Position numbers and translations under genes: made by a program | The notes under the pieces: generated by a model | Told to the model about the DNA's origin: nothing | Seen by the model: the letters and a program-made list of their open reading frames with translations, nothing else | The model's database searches: none | DNA from: Streptomyces sp. MJM8645 | Lineage (GTDB): Bacteria; Actinomycetota; Actinomycetes; Streptomycetales; Streptomycetaceae | NCBI RefSeq assembly: GCF_001625365.1 | Contig: NZ_LJJF01000001.1 | Coordinates: 5,072,001-5,136,000 of the forward strand | DNA length: 64,000 nucleotides | Direction: 5' to 3' | Part shown: piece by piece, positions 56,088-64,000 of the stretch | Layout of the letters: each line of letters opens with the position of its first letter | Position numbering within the stretch: the stretch's first letter is position 1

Positions 56088-58928
56088 GTGGACGACTCCG
56101 CAGTGGCGCAGCCCGAGCAGGACCCCGGTGACCGGGGGGAATCCGGACCGGATTACCCCCAGCACTGGGAGGCCGACATCCTGCTGCGGGACGGCGGTAC
56201 GGCCCGCATCCGGCCGATCACGCCGGAGGACGCGGAGCGTCTGGTGGAGTTCTACGCACAGGTGTCGGACCAGTCCAAGTACTTCCGTTTCTTCGCCCCC
56301 TATCCCCGGTTGTCGGAGAAGGACGTCCGCCGTTTCACCCACCACGACTTCGTGGACCGGGTGGCGCTGGCGGTGGTGGTCCGGGACCGTTTCATCGCGA
56401 CCGTCCGCTACGACCGGATCGACGCGCAGGGCCGTCCGTCCGAGGCCGGGACGGACGCCGAGGTGGCGTTCCTGGTGCAGGACGCCCATCAGGGCCGCGG
56501 GGTGGCCTCGGCGCTGCTGGAGCACATCGCGGCGGTGGCGCAGGAGCGCGGGATCCGCCGGTTCCAGGCGGAGGTGCTGCCGGAGAACCGGAAGATGGTG
56601 AAGGTCTTCACCGATGCCGGCTACACGCAGCGCCGCAGTTTCACCGACGGTGTGGTGCACCTGGAGTTCGATCTTGAGCAGACGGACCGTTCGCTGGCGG
56701 TGATGCGGGCGCGCGAGCACCGGGCGGAGGCGAAGTCGGTGCAGCGGCTGCTGACCCCGCGGTCGGTGGCGGTGATCGGGGTGTCGCGCAATCCGCAGAC
56801 GGTGGGCCGGGCGATCCTGCGGGACCTGTTGGGCAGTGCCGACGACACGCGCCCGGTGTACGCGGTGAACCGCAACGCCCCGCCGGGCACCGGGCTGGAC
56901 GGCGTCCCGGTGCACCGTTCGGTTCTGGACATTCCCGGGCCGGTGGATCTCGCGGTGATCGCCGTCCCGGAGGGGGCCGTCCCGGCGGCTGTCGCCGAGT
57001 GCGGCGCGCACGGGGTGCAGGGCCTGGTGGTGGTGACCGCCGGGTACGCGGAGACCGGTCCGGAGGGCCGGGACCGCCAGCGCGCGCTGGTGCGCCAGGC
57101 GCGGGCGGCGGGGATGCGGGTGATCGGCCCGAACGCCTTCGGCTTGATCAACACCGATCCGGGCCGCCCGTTGAACGCCTCGCTGGCCCCGCAGCTGCCG
57201 GGCCGGGGCGGGTTCGGGATCTTCTGCCAGTCCGGCGCGATCGGGGTGGCCCTGCTGGAGTCGGCGCACCGCCGGGGCCTGGGGGTGTCCTCCTTCGCCT
57301 CGGTGGGCAACCGGTCGGACGTCTCCGGGAACGACTTCCTGCAGTACTGGGCGGAGGACGAGGCCACCGAGGTGGTGCTGCTCTACCTGGAGTCCTTCGG
57401 CAACCCGCGCAAGTTCACCCGGATCGCGCGCCGGCTGGCCGCGGTGAAGCCGGTCGTGGTGGTGAAGGGCGCCCGGCACACCGGCAGCCTGCCGCCGGGC
57501 CACGCGGTGCCGGCGACCGCGACGGGGCTGCGTGACGCGACGGTGGACGCGCTGTTCGAGCAGGCGGGCGTGATCAGGGTGGAGACGATCACCGAGCTGT
57601 ACGACACCGGGGAGCTGCTGGCCCTGCAGCCGCTGCCGCCGGGGGACCGGGTCGCGGTGGTCGGCAACTCGGACTCGCTGGGCCTGCTGACCTACGACGC
57701 CTGCCTGAGCGCGGGCCTGCGGCCGCGCACGCCGGTGGACCTGACCACGGCCGCGACGGGCGAGAACTTCCGGATCGCGCTGGACGTGGCACTGGCCGAT
57801 CCGGCGGTGGACGCGGTGATCGCGGTGGCGATCCCGCCGATCGGCACGTCCGCGCACGCCTTCATGGGCGGCCGGCTGACCGGTCCGGACGATCCGGAGA
57901 TGGGTTCGGACGATCCGGAGATCGCCGAAGCACTGCTCGAAGCCAGCGGAAGGGCAAGGGAGTTGGGCAAGCCGCTGGTGCTCGCCCATCTGGCGTTGAC
58001 CGATCTGCCGGTCCGGCTGCGCCCGGGGGGCGTGCCGGCGTTCGCGGCGCCGGAGCGGGCGGTGCGGGCGCTGGCGCACGCGGTGCACTACGCGCAGTGG
58101 CGGCGCCGGACGGCCGAGGCGGAGGAGACGGCCCGGGTGCCCGAGCTGGACCGGATCGACGAGCCGGGCGCCCGGGCGCTGGTCGAGGCGGCGTTGAGCA
58201 CCCGGACGGCGATCGCCGCGCGGACGCAGCCGGGCGGCGCCCGGATCACCCTGCCGGACGCGGGGGCCCGTGAGCTGCTGGCGCGCTACGGCATCGACGT
58301 CTTCCCGGCGCTGCCGGCGCCGGACGAGGAGGCGGCCGTGCGGGCCGCGGCGACACTCGGCTATCCGGTGGCGTTGAAGGCCACCGCCCCGCATCTGCGC
58401 CACCGCCCGGACCTGGGCAGCGTGCGGCTGGACCTGACCGGCGAGCCCGGGCTGCGCCGGGCGCACCGCGAGCTGGACGCGCTGCTGGGCGGTGCGGCGC
58501 AGGCGGAGCTGGTGGTGCAGCGGCTGGCGCCGCGCGGGGTGGACACCGTGATCGGTGCCACGGTGGATCCGGCGGTCGGCGCGATCCTGTCGTTCGGCCT
58601 GGCGGGGGCGCCCGCCGAGCTGCTGGGCGACGTGGCGCACCGGTTGGTCCCGGCGACCGACCAGGAGGTGGCCGGGCTGGTCCGGGAGGTGCGGGCGGCG
58701 CCCCTGCTGTTCGGTTGGCGGGGTGCGGAGGCGGTGGACACCGGCGCGTTGGAGGAGTTGCTGCTGCGGGTGTCGCAGTTGGTGGACGACGTGCCGGAGA
58801 TCGCCTCGGTGGATCTCGAACCGGTGGTCGTGGCCCCGTACGGGCTGGCGATCCTGGGGGCGCGGGTGCGGATCGCGCCGCTGCCCGTCCGTAGCGATCT
58901 GGGCCCGCGCGCGATGAGCACCCTGTAA
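56088..58928 (+). CDS. GNAT acetyltransferase fused to acyl-CoA synthetase-like domains (Pat-type protein acyltransferase)
   Basis: The protein has 946 residues. GTG 56088 follows TAACCT by 7 bases with no ribosome site, so a leaderless message is inferred. The N-terminal GNAT domain (about 25-190) has acetyl-CoA loop VQDAHQGRGVASALLEHI. Then come a CoA-binding Rossmann domain (TPRSVAVIGVSRNPQTVG, about 225), a succinyl-CoA-synthetase-like flavodoxin domain (FCQSGAIGVALLE; VGNRSDVSGNDFL) and an ATP-grasp domain from about 720. This order, with GNAT at the N-terminus, matches streptomycete Pat-type lysine acyltransferases that inactivate acyl-CoA synthetases. Regulatory ligand binding by the synthetase half is inferred. 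Confidence 0.9.
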   Translation: MDDSAVAQPEQDPGDRGESGPDYPQHWEADILLRDGGTARIRPITPEDAERLVEFYAQVSDQSKYFRFFAPYPRLSEKDVRRFTHHDFVDRVALAVVVRDRFIATVRYDRIDAQGRPSEAGTDAEVAFLVQDAHQGRGVASALLEHIAAVAQERGIRRFQAEVLPENRKMVKVFTDAGYTQRRSFTDGVVHLEFDLEQTDRSLAVMRAREHRAEAKSVQRLLTPRSVAVIGVSRNPQTVGRAILRDLLGSADDTRPVYAVNRNAPPGTGLDGVPVHRSVLDIPGPVDLAVIAVPEGAVPAAVAECGAHGVQGLVVVTAGYAETGPEGRDRQRALVRQARAAGMRVIGPNAFGLINTDPGRPLNASLAPQLPGRGGFGIFCQSGAIGVALLESAHRRGLGVSSFASVGNRSDVSGNDFLQYWAEDEATEVVLLYLESFGNPRKFTRIARRLAAVKPVVVVKGARHTGSLPPGHAVPATATGLRDATVDALFEQAGVIRVETITELYDTGELLALQPLPPGDRVAVVGNSDSLGLLTYDACLSAGLRPRTPVDLTTAATGENFRIALDVALADPAVDAVIAVAIPPIGTSAHAFMGGRLTGPDDPEMGSDDPEIAEALLEASGRARELGKPLVLAHLALTDLPVRLRPGGVPAFAAPERAVRALAHAVHYAQWRRRTAEAEETARVPELDRIDEPGARALVEAALSTRTAIAARTQPGGARITLPDAGARELLARYGIDVFPALPAPDEEAAVRAAATLGYPVALKATAPHLRHRPDLGSVRLDLTGEPGLRRAHRELDALLGGAAQAELVVQRLAPRGVDTVIGATVDPAVGAILSFGLAGAPAELLGDVAHRLVPATDQEVAGLVREVRAAPLLFGWRGAEAVDTGALEELLLRVSQLVDDVPEIASVDLEPVVVAPYGLAILGARVRIAPLPVRSDLGPRAMSTL

Positions 58929-59020
58929 CCTTCCTTGGTTGCGCCTGCCTGTGGGCGCTGTTGTCCGAAGCTCGGCGCCGTGCCGCCCGCTTCGTCGGCG
59001 GACCATGCCAGGATGGAGTT

Positions 59021-59620
59021 ATGGCGAAGACCGGTACCACCAGCACTCAGGACCTGCGCTCGGCGATCGAGCGCAGCGGTTACTACCCGGCCCTGGTGTC
59101 CGAGGCGGTCGAGGCCGCGGTGGGCCCGGAGCCGATCAGCTCCTACCTGGTGCACCAGGAGACGACCTTCGACGCCAACGAGGTGCGTCGGCACGTGACG
59201 GTGCTGGTGCTGACCCCGACGCGGTTCGTGGTGAGCCACACCGACGAGCAGTCGGGGGACGCGGGCAGTCCGGCGGTGCCGTTCGCGACGACGTCGACGG
59301 AGAGTGTCCGGCTGGACCGGATCGGTTCGGTCGTGCTGAGCCGGATGGTCGCGAACCCGGAGACGTACACGCCGGGGACGCTGCCGCGCGAGGTGGTGCT
59401 GACGATCGGCTGGGGTGCGGTGCAGCGGCTGGACCTGGAGCCCGCGGGCTGTTCGGACCCGAACTGCGAGGCTGACCACGGCTACACCGGTTCGGCGACG
59501 GCTGACGATCTCTCACTGCGGGTGAGCGAGGCCGGTGACGGCCCGGAGACGGTGGCCCAGGCACTGGTGTTCGCCCGCGCGCTCTCCGACGCGACGATCA
59601 GCAACGGCCCGCGGGTCTGA
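59021..59620 (+). CDS. DUF5998 family protein
   Basis: The protein has 199 residues from ATG 59021, with AGGA seven bases upstream. The family is conserved in actinobacteria with no assigned function. Visible features are LRSAIERSGYYPALVSEAVEAAVGPEPISSYLVHQETTFDANEVRRHVTVLVLTPTRFVVSHTDE, a beta-rich PH-like pattern; then GWGAVQRLDLEPAGCSDPNCEADHG, with two Cys and two acidic/His residues that might hold a metal; and an Ala-rich C-terminal helix. It probably sits in an operon with the phosphatase-like gene 35 bp downstream. Confidence 0.85.
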   Translation: MAKTGTTSTQDLRSAIERSGYYPALVSEAVEAAVGPEPISSYLVHQETTFDANEVRRHVTVLVLTPTRFVVSHTDEQSGDAGSPAVPFATTSTESVRLDRIGSVVLSRMVANPETYTPGTLPREVVLTIGWGAVQRLDLEPAGCSDPNCEADHGYTGSATADDLSLRVSEAGDGPETVAQALVFARALSDATISNGPRV

Positions 59621-59655
59621 GCGCCGCCGCCTTCGACTGCTACGAATCCGGTTTC

Positions 59656-60843
59656 ATGTCCTTCGCACCTTCCGGCGGCTTCGACGCCTTCGAGATCCTC
59701 GACCCGGCCGCGGCTCCCGCGCCCCCGTACGGCAGCGGTTCGCTCTGCGACCTGTTGCCCTCGGTGGCGGCGGGCCTGGGCGTTCCGGGTTTCACCGCGA
59801 CCCTGCCGATCGCCCCGGCGGACCGGGTGGTGGTGTTCCTGGTGGACGGCCTGGGCTGGGAGCTGCTGCTGCGGCACCCTGAGTACGCGCCGTTCCTGTC
59901 CTCGCTGGCCGGGAGTTCGATGGGTGGTTCGGGCCGCCCGCTGACCGCCGGTTTCCCGTCGACCACGGCGACCTCGCTGGCCTCGGTCGGCACCGGCACC
60001 CCGCCGGGGCTGCACGGTCTGGCCGGGTACACGGTCGCGGTGCCGGGCGCCGGTTATCTGATGAACCAGCTGCGTTGGCAGCCGCACACCGACCCGCACG
60101 TCTGGCAGCCGTACCCGACGGTCTTCGAGCGGACGGACGCCGCCGGGGTGGCGACCGCGCAGGTGTCCTCCCCGCTGTTCTCGCAGACGCCGCTGACCAG
60201 GGTGGCGCTGTCCGGCGGAACCTTCCTGGGCCGGACCACGGGCGAGGAGCGGATGGACCTGGCGGCCTCCTGGCTGGCCGAGCACGACCGGGCGCTGGTC
60301 TACACGTACGTCAGCGAGCTGGACGGTGCGGGCCACCGCTTCGGGGTGGACTCGGACGAGTGGCGGATGACCCTGGACGCGGTGGACCGGCTGGCCCGCC
60401 GGCTGGCCGAGCGGCTGCCGCCGCGGTCGGCGATGTACGTGACCGCCGACCACGGCATGATCGACATCGCGCCGGAGGACCGGATCGACTTCGACGAGGA
60501 CTGGGAGCTGGGCGCCGGCGTGGCCCTGCTGGGCGGCGAGGGCCGGGCCCGGCACGTCTACGCGGTGCCCGGTGCGGCGGCCGACGTGTTCGCGGTCTGG
60601 AGCGAGGTGCTGGGCGACCGGATGTGGGTGGCCACCCGGGACCAGGCGATCGCGGCGGGCTGGTTCGGTCCGGTCGTGGACGAGCGGGTGTACGGGCGGA
60701 TCGGCGACGTGGTGGCCGCGGCGCGGGACGACATCGCGATCACCGCCTCCCGCAACGAGCCGGGCGAGTCCGCGATGATCGGTCTGCACGGTTCGATGAC
60801 CCCGGTCGAGCAGTTCGTGCCGCTGCTCGAAGTTCGCGGCTGA
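59656..60843 (+). CDS. alkaline-phosphatase-superfamily protein (nucleotide pyrophosphatase/phosphodiesterase-like)
   Basis: The protein has 395 residues from ATG 59656. It shows metal-site motifs VVVFLVDGLGWELL (Asp, about residue 62), a Thr nucleophile region in GFPSTTATSLASVGTGTPPGLHGLAGY (about 96-122), SELDGAGHRFGVDSDEW (Asp/His) and YVTADHGMIDIA (Asp-His). These match type I phosphodiesterase/nucleotide pyrophosphatase enzymes. No signal peptide is seen, suggesting a cytoplasmic protein. It follows DUF5998 and precedes tdk by 61 bp; joint expression is plausible. The substrate is unknown. Confidence 0.9.
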   Translation: MSFAPSGGFDAFEILDPAAAPAPPYGSGSLCDLLPSVAAGLGVPGFTATLPIAPADRVVVFLVDGLGWELLLRHPEYAPFLSSLAGSSMGGSGRPLTAGFPSTTATSLASVGTGTPPGLHGLAGYTVAVPGAGYLMNQLRWQPHTDPHVWQPYPTVFERTDAAGVATAQVSSPLFSQTPLTRVALSGGTFLGRTTGEERMDLAASWLAEHDRALVYTYVSELDGAGHRFGVDSDEWRMTLDAVDRLARRLAERLPPRSAMYVTADHGMIDIAPEDRIDFDEDWELGAGVALLGGEGRARHVYAVPGAAADVFAVWSEVLGDRMWVATRDQAIAAGWFGPVVDERVYGRIGDVVAAARDDIAITASRNEPGESAMIGLHGSMTPVEQFVPLLEVRG

Positions 60844-60904
60844 GCCAGGTCCTTGACTCTTCTGTGCCCGAACTCCCCTGATGTGAAAGGCCTTTGCTCC
60901 ACCC

Positions 60905-61558
60905 ATGGCTGAACTGGTGTTCTTCTCGGGCACGATGGACTGCGGCAAGTCGACGCTGGCGCTGCAGATGGACCACAACCACTCCGCCCGCGGCCGGCAG
61001 GGCCTCATCCTGACCCGCCACGACCGGGCCGGTGCGGCGACCATCTCCAGCCGGCTGGGCCTGCGGGCGGACGCGGTCGAGGTGACGGACGACTTCGACT
61101 TCCACGCGTACGTGGTGCACCGGCTCTCGGCGGGCGGCCGGGTGGACTACCTGATCTGCGACGAGGCGCAGTTCTTCGCCGCTGAGCAGGTCGACCAGTT
61201 GGCCCGGGTGGTGGACGAACTCGACATCGACGCCTACACGTTCGGGATCACCACGGACTTCCGCACCCGGCTGTTCCCCGGCTCCCAGCGGCTGATCGAG
61301 CTGGCCGACCGGGTGGAGGTGCTCCAGGTCGAGGCGCTGTGCTGGTGCGGTGCGCGGGCGACGCACAACGCCCGGACGGTGGGCGGGGTGATGGTGGTCG
61401 AGGGCGCCCAGGTGGTGGTCGGCGACATCTCGGTGAACGAGGACGAGGTCGGGTACGAGGTGCTCTGCCGCCGGCACCACCGCCGCCGGCTGACCGCCGC
61501 GACGGCCCGGGCCTCGGTGCTCTCCCCGGACGTGCTGCCCTTCGAGCAGCAGGTCTGA
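60905..61558 (+). CDS. tdk: thymidine kinase (type II, TK1-like)
   Basis: Salvage enzyme that phosphorylates thymidine, 217 residues from ATG 60905. The P-loop is GTMDCGKST (residues about 9-17), Walker B YLICDEAQFF (about 80-89) includes the catalytic Glu, and the ribose/thymine-contacting lasso lies near ALCWCGARATHNARTV (with two zinc Cys) and LCRRHHRRR. TK1-type members use a Cys4 zinc site; here Cys-x-Cys plus a later Cys and His are visible. Linkage to the preceding phosphodiesterase-like gene may be functional in nucleotide salvage. Confidence 0.94.
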   Translation: MAELVFFSGTMDCGKSTLALQMDHNHSARGRQGLILTRHDRAGAATISSRLGLRADAVEVTDDFDFHAYVVHRLSAGGRVDYLICDEAQFFAAEQVDQLARVVDELDIDAYTFGITTDFRTRLFPGSQRLIELADRVEVLQVEALCWCGARATHNARTVGGVMVVEGAQVVVGDISVNEDEVGYEVLCRRHHRRRLTAATARASVLSPDVLPFEQQV

Positions 61559-61575
61559 GTCCTGTCCTGGGCGCG

Positions 61576-62325
61576 CTAGCGGAGTTCCAGCACCGAGAAG
61601 TGCCCGCCCTGCGGGTCGGACAGCCGGGCGGCGCGGCCGCGGGCGGTGTCGTGCGGTGGGACCAGGACGCGGCCGCCGAGTCCGACGGCGTGCCGGGCGG
61701 TGGCGTCGGCGTCGCGGACGGCGAAGTGGACCCGCCAGCGGGGCGGATGGCCGCGCAGTTCGGCGCGGTGCCGGATGCCGGCGACCGGTTGCCCGTGCAC
61801 GAGTAGCGCGGACTCGTCGTCGGCGTGCCGGACGGGGCGGTCGAGTACGGCGGTGTAGAAGGCGACGGCGCCGTCGGTGTCGGGGGTGAGCAGTTCGGTC
61901 CAGGCCGGTCCGCCGGGTTCGGGCCCGGCCTCCCGGCCGGTGTGCTCCTCGCCCTGCCAGAGGCCGAAGACGGCGCCGGAGACGTCGGCGGCGATGGCCA
62001 TCCGCCCGGCGCGTTCGGCCTGGAGCGGCCCGACGGCCACGGTTCCGCCGCAGGAGCGCACCAGTTGGGCGGTGTGGTCGGCGTCGTCGACGGCGAAGTA
62101 GGTGGTCCACTGCACCGGGAAGCCGGTGGCGGTGGAGACGCCGAGGCCGGCGACCGGTGCCCCGTCGAGTTCGGCGCGGACGTAGGCGCCGAGCTGGCCG
62201 GGGCCCGGGGTGTAGGTCCAGCCGAGCAGGTCGGCGTAGAACGCGCGGGCGCCGGCCAGGTCGTCGGTCAGCAGGCTGACCCAGCAGGGGGTGCCCTGGG
62301 CCAGTCGGAGTTCCACCGCGGGCAA
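61576..62325 (-). CDS. VOC family protein with two glyoxalase-like domains
   Basis: The protein has 249 residues if it starts at TTG 62325, which follows AGGAGG with ideal six-base spacing. ATG 62340 has no ribosome site, and the AGGAGG itself would be its codons 2-3. Domain 1 (about 12-120) begins GTPCWVSLLTDDLAGARAFYADLLGWTY. Domain 2 (about 130-245) begins GGPAWTELLTPDTDGAVAFYTAVLDRPV and ends LSDPQGGHFSVLEL. This tandem VOC arrangement is common in streptomycete proteins of unknown or resistance-related role. Metal-binding His/Glu cannot all be assigned. Confidence 0.88.
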   Translation of the reverse strand: MPAVELRLAQGTPCWVSLLTDDLAGARAFYADLLGWTYTPGPGQLGAYVRAELDGAPVAGLGVSTATGFPVQWTTYFAVDDADHTAQLVRSCGGTVAVGPLQAERAGRMAIAADVSGAVFGLWQGEEHTGREAGPEPGGPAWTELLTPDTDGAVAFYTAVLDRPVRHADDESALLVHGQPVAGIRHRAELRGHPPRWRVHFAVRDADATARHAVGLGGRVLVPPHDTARGRAARLSDPQGGHFSVLELR

Positions 62326-62338
62326 TGCGGGCCTCCTC

Positions 62339-62370
62339 ATGGGTGGTTGGCGCAATGGGTGGTTGGCGCA
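62339..62370 (-). repeat. 16-bp tandem duplication upstream of the VOC gene
   Basis: ATGGGTGGTTGGCGCA occurs twice head to tail (62339-62354, 62355-62370) in the divergent promoter region. It lies directly behind the ribosome site of the VOC gene and may be a duplicated operator or slippage product. Confidence 0.7.
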
Positions 62371-62498
62371 CGGAAATCCTCGCGCGCGAGGGTGATGCTT
62401 CCACTCTGGCGCGCGTCGAACCCTCGGGCCGCGCGGAAATTCCGGCAAAGAGCGCACAAAGAGCGGCGGGTTGGCGGCGCTGCGCGACAATGGCCGCC

Positions 62499-63374
62499 AT
62501 GACCACCTACAACGACGGTTCCCCGCTGATCTCCGCGGCCGGGCTGGCGCAGGCGCTCGCCTCCGCGCGCCCGCCGGTGCTGTTGGACGTGCGCTACCGG
62601 CTGGTCGGTGCCGCGCAGTCCGGCCCGACCGCCGTCGAGGAGTACCGGGCCGGGCACCTGCCCGGCGCCCGCTTCGTCGATCTGGACCGGGACCTCGCGG
62701 CCCCGCCGGGCGCCCCCGGCCGGGGCGGCCGCCACCCGCTGCCAGACCCGGAGGAGTTCGGCGCGGCGATGCGCCGCCTGGGGGTGGACTCCGACCGCCC
62801 GGTGGTGGTGTACGACGGCGCGGCCTCGCTGGCGGCGGCCCGCGCCTGGTGGCTGCTGCGCTGGGCCGGGCACCGGGACGTCCGGGTGCTGGACGGCGGG
62901 TACGCGGCCTGGTCGGCGGCCGGACTGCCGGTGACGGCGGAGGTTCCGGCGCCGGCGGAGGGTGATTTCAAGCCGGTCCCGGGGCAGCTGCCCGTGGTGG
63001 ACGCGGACGGCGCGGCGGCCTGGGCGCGCGGTGCGCTGCTGCTGGACGCCCGGGCGGGGGACCGCTACCGGGGCGAGAGCGAGCCGGTGGACCCGCGCGC
63101 CGGGCACATCCCGGGCGCGGTGTCGGCGCCGACGGCCGAGAACGTGGCGGCCGACGGGCGGTTCAGGTCGGCCGCGGAGCTGACGGCGCGGTTCCGTGCG
63201 CTGGGCGCGGGTGAGCGGGAGACGGCGGTGTACTGCGGCTCGGGGGTGACGGCGGCGCACCAGATCCTGGCGCTGGAGGTGGCGGGCCTGCCGGCGACGC
63301 TGTACCCGGGGTCGTGGAGCGAGTGGTCGAGCGACGAGGCCCGCCCGGTGGCGGTGACCGACCAGCCGGGCTGA
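62499..63374 (+). CDS. rhodanese-domain sulfurtransferase (3-mercaptopyruvate sulfurtransferase type)
   Basis: The protein has 291 residues from ATG 62499; ATG 62490 in frame is an alternative, and no ribosome site is seen. It has two rhodanese modules. The inactive N-terminal one (PPVLLDVRYRLVG..., GHLPGARFVDLDRDLA) and the catalytic C-terminal one are joined by a linker near residue 150. The active-site loop CGSGVTAAH has Cys near residue 249, and CGSGVTA is the loop typical of mercaptopyruvate-using enzymes. The protein transfers sulfane sulfur to thiols or cyanide. It is convergent with sepH. Confidence 0.93.
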   Translation: MTTYNDGSPLISAAGLAQALASARPPVLLDVRYRLVGAAQSGPTAVEEYRAGHLPGARFVDLDRDLAAPPGAPGRGGRHPLPDPEEFGAAMRRLGVDSDRPVVVYDGAASLAAARAWWLLRWAGHRDVRVLDGGYAAWSAAGLPVTAEVPAPAEGDFKPVPGQLPVVDADGAAAWARGALLLDARAGDRYRGESEPVDPRAGHIPGAVSAPTAENVAADGRFRSAAELTARFRALGAGERETAVYCGSGVTAAHQILALEVAGLPATLYPGSWSEWSSDEARPVAVTDQPG

Positions 63375-63385
63375 GTCCGGGCGTG

Positions 63386-63422
63386 CGTCAGGGGCGGGAG
63401 GCCCGGCCTCCCGCCCCTGACG
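63386..63422. terminator. bidirectional terminator between the sulfurtransferase gene and sepH
   Basis: Perfect 18-bp arms (63386-63403 with 63405-63422) separated by one base; the real loop would open two stem pairs. Confidence 0.9.
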
Positions 63423-63431
63423 TCAGGGCTG

Positions 63432-64000
63432 CTACTCCTGCTTCTTGCGCCGGCTGCCGAAGACGATCTCGTCCCAGCTGGGCACGGTGGCCCGGCGGCC
63501 GGGCCGGACGCCGTCCGCCTCGGCCTGGCGGTCGGTGGTGCCGACCAGGCGCTCGCGGTGCGGGGCGACGGCCCGCGGCATCAGGATGTCGGCGTAGGCC
63601 GAGCCCGCGCCGACCGCCGGTGCGGCGGCTGCGGCCGCCTCCTCGCTCTCCTCGGCGACCTCTGCGGGCACCGGTTCGATCGGGGCGGGGCCGACGGCGA
63701 GGTCGCCACGGAAGGCGGGGACCACGTCGAGCAGGCTGGTCAGGGAGTCCCTGGACTCGGCGGTGGCCTCGCGGGACTCGCGGACTTCGCGGGCGGACAT
63801 GATGCGGTCGGCGGAGGGCCGGTCGATCATCGGGCGGGGCGGCCGGTCCTGGGGGAGCCGGGCGATCCGCGGGATGAACGGGAAGACCGACTCCTCCTCG
63901 CGCTCGACGTTCTCGCCGATCAGCGCGCGGGCCTCGTCGTCGTTGGGCTGGACCAGGCGCCGGGGCGGGTCGTACGTCCAGGAGGCGCTGCGGCCCTCGT
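63432..64000 (-). CDS. sepH: SepH, FtsZ-interacting cell-division protein, C-terminal part (5' end outside the window)
   Basis: The frame is open from the window edge to the stop at 63432-63434, leaving about 188 C-terminal residues. Recognisable streptomycete SepH features are ASWTYDPPRRLVQPNDDEARALIGE, PFIPRIARLPQDRP, SRDSLTSLLDVVPAFRGDL and the terminal PSWDEIVFGSRRKKQE, a conserved C-terminal motif. SepH stimulates FtsZ polymerisation during sporulation septation. The N-terminal DUF3071/HTH domain lies beyond the window. Much of this part is predicted disordered. An internal ATG at 63830 is not the real start because the homology continues upstream. Confidence 0.92.
   Translation of the reverse strand, partial: EGRSASWTYDPPRRLVQPNDDEARALIGENVEREEESVFPFIPRIARLPQDRPPRPMIDRPSADRIMSAREVRESREATAESRDSLTSLLDVVPAFRGDLAVGPAPIEPVPAEVAEESEEAAAAAAPAVGAGSAYADILMPRAVAPHRERLVGTTDRQAEADGVRPGRRATVPSWDEIVFGSRRKKQE

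Noticed and set aside
55929..59006. 1025-codon minus-strand frame opposite the GNAT/acyl-CoA synthetase gene
   Set aside because: Complement of a clear multidomain protein; His/Arg/Pro-rich composition.

Overview
The window is very GC-rich (most codons end in G or C), gene-dense, and carries actinobacterial hallmark genes: a whiH-like sporulation regulator next to the principal sigma factor hrdB, a class II B12-dependent ribonucleotide reductase behind nrdR and divergent lexA, the actinomycete-type HPr gene ptsH, and the 3' end of sepH. This points to the chromosomal core of a Streptomycetaceae member (Streptomyces or Kitasatospora; I cannot separate the two from sequence alone). From memory, the gene order follows the S. 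coelicolor SCO5802-SCO5855 segment, with local insertions. I see no prophage, transposase, tRNA, rRNA or CRISPR array.

Layout. 1-5.5 kb: end of a DinG-like helicase, lexA (-), nrdR-nrdJ (+); the lexA/nrdR gap holds a LexA box and two NrdR-box-like repeats 31 bp apart. 5.5-14.8 kb: NmrA-like reductase, a CUT1-type sugar ABC transporter (lipoprotein plus two permeases), a DUF4153/DUF4173-type membrane protein behind tandem palindromic operators, and a divergent MFS exporter/TetR pair with twin operators. 14.9-26.9 kb: rnhB, two conserved hypotheticals, a RecQ helicase fused to a phosphoribosyltransferase-like domain, a DUF4192 protein, a peptidase-like hydrolase, a glycogen-debranching-like protein and a Nudix/NrtR-type regulator. 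27-34.2 kb: an ABC exporter with an atypical ATPase, whiH, hrdB, a secreted trypsin-like protease and a small zinc-ribbon protein.

34.2-51 kb: the two topoisomerase IV subunits, parE (+) and parC (-), bracket an accessory block. It contains a DUF1453-like membrane protein, a NarL-type two-component system split by a 77-bp MIRU-like element, a DUF485/ActP-type carboxylate symporter pair, a CitA/CitB-type two-component system, and a nitrate/sulfonate-class ABC transporter whose last two genes are separated by about ten 17-bp tandem repeats. 51-64 kb: an M16 protease pair, rtcB with a possible 22-codon leader ORF, ptsH, a GNAT/acyl-CoA synthetase fusion, DUF5998, an alkaline-phosphatase-fold protein, thymidine kinase, a double-glyoxalase-domain protein, a sulfurtransferase and sepH.

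Themes: genome maintenance (LexA, RecQ, RNase HII, topoisomerase IV, DinG-like helicase), deoxynucleotide supply (NrdR/NrdJ, thymidine kinase), developmental transcription and division (WhiH, HrdB, SepH) and carbon regulation (HPr, acyltransferase, carboxylate and sugar uptake). Most convergent gene ends carry strong hairpin terminators. Several genes look leaderless. The most striking non-coding signals are the MIRU-like insertion at 38698-38774 and the 17-bp minisatellites lying inside both ABC uptake operons.
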